Assembly: GCA_964019135.1 (NCBI GenBank) | Contig: OZ025253.1 | Coordinates: 36,568,548 to 36,632,547 of the forward strand | Length of the DNA: 64,000 nt | Direction of reading: 5' to 3' | DNA from: Arenicola marina | Taxonomy: Eukaryota; Annelida; Polychaeta; Arenicolidae | Part shown: positions 38,373 to 47,790 of the stretch, piece after piece | Position numbering within the stretch: the first letter of the stretch is position 1 | How the letters are laid out: each line of letters begins with the position of its first letter | Program-made: the position numbers and the translations under genes | The notes under the pieces: generated by a model | Database searches by the model: none | What the model was told of the DNA's origin: nothing | Seen by the model: the letters and a program-made list of their open reading frames with translations, nothing else

Positions 38373-38867
38373 TCAATAATGATCGACGGAAATAACGAAT
38401 CCAGTTGTAGGGGTGACGTCCCCTATGATATTGCTGTGATAGTTCGGGCCCTCGAGCCCCCCGGGTTGCCTCTCTATGGCTTGAGCTGCGACGCCGAACA
38501 GATTCAGGAAGTCAGAAAACTCGGCTTTCTCACCGGAATGGTTGTCGTAAGCACAAAGCGGCTGTAACAACCCAAAGCGTCGAACAGTCCAGTAGTTGGT
38601 CTCCTTTACCACAGCACGTTCGATGCCCTGGATGTGTGACGTCATCAGTTTGTATAGGTTAGACGTCCCGGCCTTGGCGTAACCAAGGATATAGAAATCG
38701 GGTAGCATCCGTTTCTTTTTCTTTTGACGCTGCAAGGCTTTGAATGGCTTGGTGGCGTGCCTCGCCGCGAAGCAACTCCATAAGTAGTAATATGGCTCGG
38801 TGTAGTCAAAATCAGTGGGAACATCTTCATACGTGGGGCATCTATTCTCCTGCATGTATTGGTTCAA
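38373..38867 (-). pseudogene. CHST15-like sulfotransferase fragment, copy 15 (open, canonical loop)
   Basis: Open over 164 codons with AKAGTS. The unit to its right lacks about 0.5 kb of Env-like/77-codon sequence (join at about 39091). Confidence 0.75.
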
Positions 38868-39507
38868 CCAGAGACTGAAACGTGGTCTTATTTATCGTGG
38901 CGTCTTCCGCGATACGCTTCAAGCTTATGTGCAACTTAGTATCTGCCGCGATCCTCTGACATGTTGTGGCCGTAATGGTGTAAATTAGGCAAATCGGCTG
39001 TGACTGGTCTGGTGAACAGCGTGTAAACTGTTTTTCCGCCGAAAAGAACTGATGCAACCATGCCAAGTTGACTGGGTGCAGTTGAGTGGCTTTCATGTAA
39101 TCACTCTCTTTTCAGCATAGATCATGAGTCTAATGAGTAGATCGTAATGACACCCATCTGTTCAACAGCAATATAATTTGTATTAATTAGAACTACTATT
39201 TTAATACTAAAGCACATTCTTACCGTTCATGCTCGTGTTCACTGTCTTCTGTAGACATCTGATCAATGCCAGAAAAAACACTCCGCTTGCTCATCGGAAA
39301 TGCTCGATATTGACAATGTGGTTGGGGGTGGCAATGGTATAGCAAAAACACCGGCAGGGGTTGATGTGGATAATCAAGGCAGCCTTGACTCATCTTGCTT
39401 TACAGTTTGCAGTGTCTGGTAGCTGTAATTGATCAGTAGTTTTATCAAATAGTACAAATACCAATGTATATCCATGGTAAAAGTGAACATGTGCATACAT
39501 GTTCTGT

Positions 39508-40002
39508 TCAATAATGATCGACGGAAATAACGAAGCCAGTTGTAGGGGTGAAGTCCCCTATGATATTGCTGTGATAGTTCGGGCCCTCGAGCCCCCCGGG
39601 TTGCCTCTCTATGGCTTGAGCTGCGACGTCGTACAGATTCATGAAGTCAGAAAACTCGGCTTTCTCCCCGGAATAGTTGTCATCCACACAAAGCGGCTGT
39701 AACAACCTAAAGCGTCGAACAGTCCAGTAGTTGGTCTCCTTTACCACGGCACGTTCGATGCCCTGGATGTTTGACGTCATCAGTTTGTATAGGTTAGGCG
39801 TCCCGGCCTTGGCGTAACCAAGGATATAGAAATCGGGTAGCATCCGTTTCTTTTTCTTTTGACGTTGCAAGGCTTCGAATGGCTTGGTGACGTGCCTCGC
39901 CGCGAAGCAACTCCATACGTAGTAACATGACTTGGTGTAGTCAAAATCAGTGGGAACATCTTCATACCTGGGGCATCCATTCTCCTGCATATATTGGTTC
40001 AA
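39508..40002 (-). pseudogene. CHST15-like sulfotransferase fragment, copy 16
   Basis: Open over 164 codons; loop reads AKAGTPN (Ser69 to Pro). A deletion of about 40 bp lies just upstream on the minus strand near 40065. Confidence 0.75.
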
Positions 40003-41093
40003 CCAGAGACTGAAACGTGGTCTTATTCATCTTGGCGTCTTCCGCGATACGATTCAATCTCATGTGCATGTGTAAATTAGGCAAATCGGTTGTGACTGGT
40101 CTGGTGAACAGCGTGTAAACTGTTTTTCCGCCGAAAAGAACTGATGCAACCATGCCAAGTTGACTGGGTGCAGTTGAGTGGCTTGGGCCGTTTCCTTATT
40201 ACAGTTATGGATGCGTGCTGACACAAACCAATTGCCACTCTGTAATTAACATTGGCATGGAATCGTCATCACGCAAAGTGACACTCTTTCATGGTACTTG
40301 CAAGCGATATGAGGCCCTCCTCAATCTCCAGGAGTTGTGGCTGCAGACCGTCACGTTGGAACCTGAAATCGCATAATCGGGCTGTCTCTGTATGGTCCTG
40401 AAAGAAAATTGCACTTAAACAGGTTGGCGTGCTTGTCGCTCGCTGTGCAACAGGAAAGCTGCAGTATTTGACTTAGCCCACACTCCTGCTGTATTGCAGA
40501 CTTTCGTCTCAAGTTTCTTCGACGATTCTTCTTCCAAGTTATCGAATGAAGGAAGCTTCATTGTCATCTTCTTCCTGGAGGACAAAAATATATATAATTT
40601 AAGTGTGTGACAATTTAACTGGTATGTACCGAAGGACAGATACATACATACACATAATAGTACTAACTACAATCCCTTTCATGTAATCACTTTCATTCCA
40701 GCATAGATCATGAGTCTAATGAGTAGATCGTAATGACACCCATCTGTTCAACAGCAATATAATTTGTATTAATTAGAACTACTATTTTAATACTAAAGCA
40801 CATTCTTACCGTTCCTGCTCGTGTTCACTGTCTTCTGTAGACATATGATCAATGCCAGAAAAAACACTCAGTTTGCTCGTCGGAGATGCTCGATATTGAC
40901 AATGTGGTTGGGGGTGACAATGGTGTAGCAAAAACACCGGCAGGGGTTGATGTGGATAATCAAGGCAGCCTTGACTCATCTTGCTTGACAGTTTGCAGTT
41001 TCTTGTAGCTGTAATTGATCAGTAGTGTTATCAAATAGTACAAACACCAATGTATATCTATGGTAAAGGTGAACAGGTGCATGCATTTTCTGT

Positions 41094-41588
41094 TCAATAA
41101 TGATCGACGGAAATAACGAATCCAGTTGTAGGGGTGACGTCCCCTATGATATTGCTGTGATAGTTCGGGCCCTCGAGCCCCCCGGGTTGCCTCTATCTGG
41201 CTTGAGCTGCGACGTCGAACAGATTCAGGAAGTAAGAAAACTCGGCTTTCTCACCGTAATGGTTGTCGTCCGCACAAAGCGGCTGTAACAACCCAAAGCG
41301 TCGAACAGTCCAGTAGTTGGTCTCCTTTACCACAGCACGTTCGATGCCCTGGATGTGTGACGTCATCAGTTTGTATAGGTTAGACGTCCCGGCCTTGGCG
41401 TAACCAAGGATATAGAAATCGGGTAGCATCCGTTTCTTTTTCTTTTGACGCTGCAAGGCTTTGAATGGCTTGGTGACGTGCCTCGCCGCGAAGCAACTCC
41501 ATAAGTACTAATATGGCTCGGTGTAGTCAAAATCAGTGGGAACATCTTCATACCTGGGGCATCTATTCTCCTGCATGTATTGGTTCAA
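41094..41588 (-). pseudogene. CHST15-like sulfotransferase fragment, copy 17
   Basis: Loop AKAGTS is intact, but a TAG arises before YLW (near 41508) and a frameshift near 41195 ends the frame after AAQAR, leaving an 87-codon central piece. Confidence 0.75.
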
Positions 41589-42228
41589 CCAGAGACTGAA
41601 ACGTGGTCTTATTCATCTTGGCGTCTTCCGCGATACGCTTCAAGCTTATGTGCAACTTAGTATCTGCCGCGATCCTCTGACATGTTGTGGCCGTAATGGT
41701 GTAAATTAGGCAAATCGGCTGTGACTGGTCTGGTGAACAGCGTGTAAACTGTTTTTCCGCCGATAAGAACTGATGCAACCATGCCAAGTTGACTGGGTGC
41801 AGTTGAGTGGCTTTCATGTAATCACTTTCTTTTCAGCATAGATCATGAGTCTAATGAGTAGATCGTAATAACACACATCTGTGCAACACCAATATAATTT
41901 GTATTAATTAGAACTACTATTTTAATACTAAAGCACATTCTTACCGTTCATGCTCGTGTTCACTGTCTTCTGTAGACATATGATCAATGCCAGAAAAAAC
42001 ACTCAGTTTGCTCATCGGAGATGCTCGATATTGACAATGTGGTTGGGGGTGGCAATGGTATAGCAAAAACACCGGCAGGGGTTGATGTGGATAATCAAGA
42101 CAGCCTTGACTCATCTTGCTTGACAGTTTGCAGCTTCTTGTAGCTGTAATTGATCAGTAGTTTTATCAAATAGTACAAATACCAATGTATATCTATGGTA
42201 AAAGTGAACATGTGCATACATGTTCTGT

Positions 42229-42723
42229 TCAATAATGATCGACGGAAATAACGAAGCCAGTTGTAGGGGTGAAGTCCCCTATGATATTGCTGTGATAGTT
42301 CGGGCCCTCGAGCCCCCCGGGTTGCCTCTCTATGGCTTGAGCTGCGACGTCGTACAGATTCAGGAAGTCAGAAAACTCGGCTTTCTCACCGGAATAGTTG
42401 TCGTAAGCACAAAGCGGCTGTAACAACCCAAAGCGTCGAACAGTCCAGTAGTTGGTCTCCTTTACCACAGCACGTTCGATGCCCTGGATGTGTGACGTCA
42501 TCAGTTTGTATAGGTTAGACGTCCCGGCCTTGGCGTAACCAAGGATATAGAAATCGGGTAGCATCCGTTTCTTTTTCTTTTGACGTTGCAAGGCTTCGAA
42601 TGGCTTGGTGACGTGCCTCGCCGCGAAGCAACTCCATACGTAGTAATATGACTTGGTGTAGTCAAAATCAGTGGGAACATCTTCATACCTGGGGCATCCA
42701 TTCTCCTGCATATATTGGTTCAA
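42229..42723 (-). pseudogene. CHST15-like sulfotransferase fragment, copy 18 (open, canonical loop)
   Basis: Rightmost copy, open over 164 codons with ILGYAKAGTSNL. It is the copy next to the apparently ancestral Env-like flank, and may therefore be closest to the progenitor of the array. Confidence 0.75.
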
Positions 42724-42989
42724 CCAGAGACTGAAACGTGGTCTTATTCATCTTGGCGTCTTCCGCGATACGATTCAATCTCATGTGCATGTGTAAATTA
42801 GGCAAATCGGTTGTGACTGGTCTGGTGAACAGCGTGTAAACTGTTTTTCCGCCGAAAAGAACTGATGCAACCATGCCAAGTTGACTGGGTGCAGTTGAGT
42901 GGCTTGGACCGTTTCCTTATTACAGTTATGGATGCGTGCTGACACAAACCAATTGCCACTCTGTAATTAACATTGGCATGGAATCGTCA

Positions 42990-43735
42990 TCACGCAAAGT
43001 GACACTCTTTCATGGTATTTGCAAGCGATATGAGGCCCTCCTCGATCTCCAGGAGTTGTGGCTGCAGACCGTCACGTTGGAACCTGAAATCGCATAATCG
43101 GGCTGTCTCTGTATGGTCCTGAAATAAAATTGCACTTAAACAGGTTGGCGTGCTTGTCGCTCGCTCTGCAATAGGAGAGCTGCAGTACTGGTCTGCTTCG
43201 CCCACACACATGCTGTATTGCAATCGGGTTAGTTCTAAGAAAGTATCAGCCTTGTTACGTATAGCAAAATATGGAGGTAGATTGAGCAATTCTGTGGTAT
43301 GTGTGGTTGAGTGGTTTAGCGCCACCGGCATAAAATGCACCTGAAACCAATCAAAAACTGCGCTCGAAGAGGTAATTGGTATATTTAGTGTTACGTGTAC
43401 ACGACCCTTGTGTCGACTGTAGACAATGTGACCGTGGGCATAATAATATGCTGGTTCTTTCGTGGCAAGCTCAAACCCAGGGAATTTCTGACCCAGATGC
43501 GCCTGTAGTTCTCCAAATACCTTGTTGAAAACCTGTGGTTGATGATTAGTGGGGTTAATCTACCCAGAATTAAGTCTTTCCCTCGTACAGTCGTTCTACT
43601 TGCCGTTCTAGACTATGGGCCTCCCGGAGCTGTTTGGTCAGCGTTCCTTTACCCTCAAAGAAAAGGTGTCGCATGTCGTTTAGGGTTCCCATGGCCTTTT
43701 GTAGAAATTCCTGCCCAGCCAAGAACCTTATAATT
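42990..43735 (-). pseudogene. Envelope-like protein of an LTR retroelement, fragment
   Basis: Envelope proteins mediate membrane fusion in errantivirus-like LTR elements. Read on the minus strand, a helical, Glu/Arg-rich piece (LEREVERLY-like, near 43600-43720) is followed after a frame change near 43555 by an open frame to 42990. That frame holds EPAYYYAHGHIVYSR, VTLNIPIT, FAIRNKADTFLELT and CLSAILFQ, then RLCDFRF. The pattern of YYY, IP(I/L), FAI..ELT and spaced Cys is what I remember from Env-like proteins of invertebrate LTR elements; no database check was possible. The N-terminus, signal peptide and membrane anchor are not present. The part left of 43221 is shared with every full array unit, the part right of it is single copy. 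Confidence 0.55.
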
Positions 43736-43739
43736 TAAA

Positions 43740-44102
43740 TAAAACCTTAAAATGTAATAATATAATAGGCTGTCTGAAATCTAAATTCGCGGAGCATCGT
43801 ATGTGAATCCGTCCGGTCGAGCTTCGATTGCGGTGGCCTTCCTTTGTCTGCCACGTGTCATCTTAGTTGTTCTTCACCTGAACCCGCTGTCCTTCCTTTT
43901 TGCCTTTACTAAGACATCGTTGACAACAGCATAGTCCGGAAGATCTTGCTTCAAACGATCCTGGACGATCTTCGAATATACTCTTTCATTCGCGGAGGCA
44001 ACCAGTCGGTACCAGTTTCATGGCTGCTTCGTGGTCCTTGTGACTCCCAACCATTTCGTCCTGTTTCGTTGTAAACTCCTCGATTTGACGCCCTACTCGA
44101 GA
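43740..44102 (-). other. Unidentified coding-like debris
   Basis: On the minus strand a frame reads SANERVYSKIVQDRLKQDL, then DYAVVNDVLVKAK, interrupted by a stop, then MTRGRQRKATAIEARPDGF. It looks like protein-coding sequence, perhaps more of the same retroelement, but I do not recognise it. Confidence 0.3.
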
Positions 44103-44449
44103 TGTTGACCAATTAACGATGACTTAGAGTGTAGTGAACAACTAGGATTTGTCGCGGCGGTCTGACGATGTTCGGAGAGGTCTGGCCCGCCTGGGGGCCC
44201 GAAGGCGGTTCATCCGTAAAATAACCCGCCGGTCGGCAGTAAAATGTGCTAACTTTTGCTTTAAGTAAGTTAGCAAGATATAACAGATAATTAGACTAAG
44301 CGTTCAGTAAGAGTAAATGTCCAAATTGGTAACTGAGCGCTTTGTGCAGACAGAAAACCATTCAAACCCTGTCAGTGTCCACAGTGGAGTATATATAAGT
44401 CGACTGTATGGACTTTGCAGAAATAATAAACGTCACTCTTTGTCAGACA
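44103..44449 (+). other. Possible LTR or promoter segment
   Basis: The segment begins TGTTGACC and ends TCAGACA (TG...CA). It contains a TATA box (GAGTATATATAAG at 44391-44403) and AATAAA at 44424 shortly before the end, in the order expected for an LTR. There is no convincing target-site duplication or primer-binding site, and a second copy was not found in the window. Confidence 0.22.
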
Positions 44450-44744
44450 GCTTTAAAGTTTTCTTTCAGGCTGGAAATGCAAGACGAATAGATTGGGCTC
44501 TTTGGCTTGATATGATACGATCTGATCATCACTTAACTTATTTATACGTAAGTCCATCTGTGATAGCAAACACTGTTATCTATCAACTTTAAAACGCTCT
44601 GCTGAATTTTACATTGTTTTACCATTGACTGTTCTATGGTTTTAGCGATATTTATTTATTGCTTGAGCATTTTTGGAAATGTTTTATCCAGCGGCTTACG
44701 GGTACTTTCAAAATGTTAGTACCTTATTTGTACTAAACATTACA

Positions 44745-45259
44745 AAGTGCCGTTAAGCCCCAAGCAAATTAATCAAAGGTTCGTTGATATTCTTGGAGCA
44801 GGAACCCCTGTGCCCTGCGGAAGTATGGTCCTATGCGCAGCTGTCCCCCTTATATAAAAGACATGATATTGAATCCACTTTCTTCGTGCGCACACATGTA
44901 TTGCTATTTTCAGGGTTTTAGTACTGATTGAACTTAACCAGCATGGCACGATGTAGCATTATATGCTGGAAGTGTCGATAAAACCCAATCAAATCAATCA
45001 CTTCTTGGTTTTAAAACGATCAACTCGATCATATTATTTGAAGTTCTCAGGGTTTTATGATCATTTCAACATTGACTGCCTTCATGGTTTTATTCGTATC
45101 TACTTGACCCTTTACCATGCAATTGTTTTATTTTCAATCTCACATGTCTTGATGCTTTCAGGGTTCCAGTACTGACTCCTGATTTTTTTTAGATTAAACT
45201 TAACCAGTATGGCACGATACAGCGTTACAGGCTGAGAGTGCCGTTAAAACCAAATCAAA
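44745..45259 (+). repeat. Three L2-like retroposon 3' tails
   Basis: Three segments end alike: GTGCCGTTAAGCCCCAAGCA near 44755, GTGTCGATAAAACCCAATCA near 44973 and GTGCCGTTAAAACCAAATCA near 45239. The second and third also share CAGGGTTyyAGTACTGA and AACTTAACCAG(C/T)ATGGCACGAT. Such GTTAAA-CCAATCAATCA ends are typical of L2/CR1-type LINE or SINE tails. All three are in plus orientation. Confidence 0.5.
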
Positions 45260-46024
45260 TCATGACTGGCAGAGATATGGCCGATAGAGGGACCGTTCGG
45301 ATGGCGCCGAGGTCTTCCCAACGGGTTGGGCTGAGGGCTTGCATGATGACGCTCTCTGGGACATCGAAGGTGATTGGCGGGGATGTTTGTGGCTGGGCGT
45401 ATGATGTCCAGCGGTGGCCGACTGCCATGCAGTGGGCGGGAACTGCAATGGGGGAGTAGTTTCCGGGTGCCAGGGTGAAGCGCTGCCCATGCATACCGGT
45501 GCAGTGCAGGGTGTAAGCCTACGTCTCACCCAAGGTGGTGTGAACGTATACTCACCCAGGGTGACTTCATCCATAGTGGGGATGCTGAGCAACCCCTATT
45601 AGATCCAATTGACATTCCTTGCGAAGAGTTGCGTCGCCTGTGATGATTCCACGATGGCAGTGGAATGCCGTCTGTCCGAATATTCGGTCCAGGTGCCGAT
45701 TACCGCCCTTGGCAAATGTGGGACAGGAACTTGCACCGCTCTGAATGTCCAGGCCGACGCTCGCAACAACACTCGTTCCTCGCTTACATACACAGAATAT
45801 ACGATAACAGGAGAATAATACCATAAAGTAGGTAACATTTCTAAAACATGCTGATGTACAGCCTGAGGGATTAACTGCAACTCTGCAACATTTTCATTGG
45901 TCAAGCGCCCCATTTCGACTGTGGCTCGCAGTCTACTAAAATCGGGCCGGCGTTTTTCGCTTTTAATTATCGCAATGTCTGTGTGTGTGATTGGCAGCGC
46001 TGCTGCGAGTCTTTTAGGCACCAT
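45255..46024 (-). other. Coding-like minus-strand frames of unknown origin
   Basis: Two minus-strand frames, 141 codons (46024-45599) and 79-110 codons (45592-45255), are open in a stretch richer in G and C than its surroundings. Neither resembles a family I know. They could be retroelement debris or chance. Positions 46025-46386 hold nothing recognisable. Confidence 0.2.
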
Positions 46025-46386
46025 ATTGCTATAGGGACAGTCCGAGCACTCTATGAACAGTCAGATCCTACCAGTCCTCTGATCAGCTCTCCGGTTATAT
46101 TACACATCAATTATGGTGTATGAAATGATAAGCAAAACATTTGGCTTGCAAAGTAGGCTATGTCGATCAACCGGCGGCCCTCTATAGGACAGACAGTTGC
46201 AGTAGCTGGGCCCAGGGACAGTGATGCCGTTGACACCTAACAGGTCGGGTTTCGTTGCTTTACTGCCTTTTTTAGTGAGTCGACAGTCTCGTTGTCATTG
46301 TTTTGTGTCTCATGCGATGCAATATTTCCTTGTTGTAATACATTTTCAAATCTAGTATCTCTCTGATTAGTAAATGTCCCTTTTTT

Positions 46387-47532
46387 TCGCATAGACACGA
46401 GATCCCCTCCTCATTTACACGAGATCCCTTCTTTATTGACACGAGATCCCCTCCTTATCGACACGAGATCCCCACCTCATCCACAGGAGATCCCTACTTT
46501 ATTGACGCGAGATCCCCTCCTTATCGACACGAGATCCCTTCTTTATTGACACGAGATCATTTCTTTATTGACGCGAGATCCCTTCCTTATCGACACGAGA
46601 TCTCCTCATCCACACACGATCCTTTCTTTATAGACGAGAGATCCCCTCCTTATCGACACGAGGTCCCCTCCTCATCCACGCGCGATCCCTTCTTATTGGC
46701 GCGAGATCCCCTCCTTATCGACACGATATCCCTTCTTTAATGACGCGAGATCCCCTCCTTATCGACACAAGATCCCTTCTTTATTGGCACGAGATCCCCT
46801 CCACATCCACACGAGATCCCTTCTTTATTGACACGAAATCCCCTCATTATTCACTAGAGATCCCCTCATCATCCGCACGAGATCCCCTCCTTATCGACAC
46901 GAGATTCTCTCCTGATCGAGACGAGATCCCCTCCTTATGGACACGAGATCCCCTCCTCATCCACACGAGATCACTTCTTTATTGACAAGAGATCCCCGCC
47001 TCATCCACAGGAGATCCCTAATTTATTGCCCGAGATCCCCTCCTTATCGACCCGAGATGCAATCTTCGTCCACACGAGATCCCTTCTTTATTGACGCGAG
47101 ATCCCCTCCTTATCGACACGAGATCCCTTCTTTATTGACAAGAGATCCCCTCCTTAGTCGACACGAGATCCCCTCTTCATTGACACGAGATCCCCTCCTT
47201 ATCTACACGAGATCATTTCTTTGTTGACGCGAGATCTCTTCCTTATCGACACGAGATCTCTTCCTTATCGACACGAGATCTCCTCCTTATCGACACGAGA
47301 TCTCCTCCTCATCCACAGGAGATTCCTGCTTTATTGGCACGAGATGCCATCCACATCCACACGAGATCCCTTCTTTATCGACACGAGATCCCCTCCTCAT
47401 CCACACGAGATCCCTTCTTTATTGACGCGATATCCCCTTCTTATCGACACGAAATCCCAGCGTCATCCACACGAGATCCCCTCCTCATCCACACCGGATC
47501 ACTTCTTTATTGGCACGAAACCCTCTCCTTAT
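46387..47532. repeat. 22-bp satellite, left, diverged block
   Basis: Roughly 50 tandem units about 22 bp long, each with GAGATCCCCTCCT-like core followed by TATCGACAC or a variant (CTTCTTTATTGACAC, CCTCATCCACAC). Units here are more divergent than in the right block, which suggests this is the older, less homogenised edge. Confidence 0.93.
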
Positions 47533-47790
47533 GGTTGGTTGGTTGGTTATACAGGATTCCTTAACCTCTTTTGGTCATGTCGCGTCAATGGGAGAAAGAA
47601 GGGAGAGCAGATCTATTTTCCTGGGGGTAACCCCCTACTCTTAAGGAAAAAGGACATAGGATCGTTATCCTGCGACCACACAGACATGGCCACAGCAGGG
47701 ATCGAACCACCGATCCACGTGCGTTAGGCTCTCAGGTGATCAGAACACTCAAAGCGAGCGCTCTAGCCCACTGAGCTATCACGCCGGCCC
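47533..47790 (-). mobile_element. tRNA-derived SINE inserted in the satellite
   Basis: Read on the minus strand the element starts GGGCCGGCGTGA, then has a pol III A box (TAGCTCAGTGGGCTAGAG, plus 47761-47779) and a B box (GGTGGTTCGATCCC, plus 47697-47710). An unrelated body follows, ending in (AACC)n, seen as (GGTT)4 at 47535-47548. The A-to-B distance is longer than in a functional tRNA, so it is a SINE head and not a tRNA gene. The element separates two blocks of the same satellite. A target duplication cannot be told apart from the surrounding repeat. Confidence 0.85.

Larger units (their letters stand above)
14815..43221. repeat. 18-copy tandem array of a ~1.63-kb composite unit
   Basis: The landmark ATGATCGACGGAAATAACGA (or a variant) recurs at 15542, 17174, 18804, 20435, 22068, 23700, 25332, 26959, 28591, 30223, 31854, 33486, 35116, 36748, 38379, 39508, 41100 and 42229. 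Spacing is 1,627-1,633 bp for the first 14 intervals, then 1,129, 1,592 and 1,129. Copies look about 93-98% identical by eye. Read on the minus strand, each full unit carries an acceptor-like site and 77-codon frame, a retroviral Env-like scrap, a 91-116-codon frame, a sulfotransferase fragment and an AT-rich spacer. The left edge abuts the polymerase remnant at 14814/14815. The right edge continues into Env-like sequence at 43221. The large size and gene-derived content separate it from simple satellites. Confidence 0.95.

Noticed and set aside
15542..42423. Plus-strand 62-67-codon and 70-84-codon frames repeated in every unit
   Set aside because: They are antisense shadows of the sulfotransferase and Env-like segments, with no recognisable motifs.
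15536..42723. A working tandem family of sulfotransferase genes
   Set aside because: Every copy lacks the C-terminal half with the 3'-PB motif and catalytic remainder. No downstream exon is found in the unit, and most copies carry nonsense or loop-disrupting changes.
47697..47780. Functional tRNA gene
   Set aside because: A and B boxes are present, but they are too far apart and no acceptor stem pairs. The (AACC)n tail and body mark a SINE.
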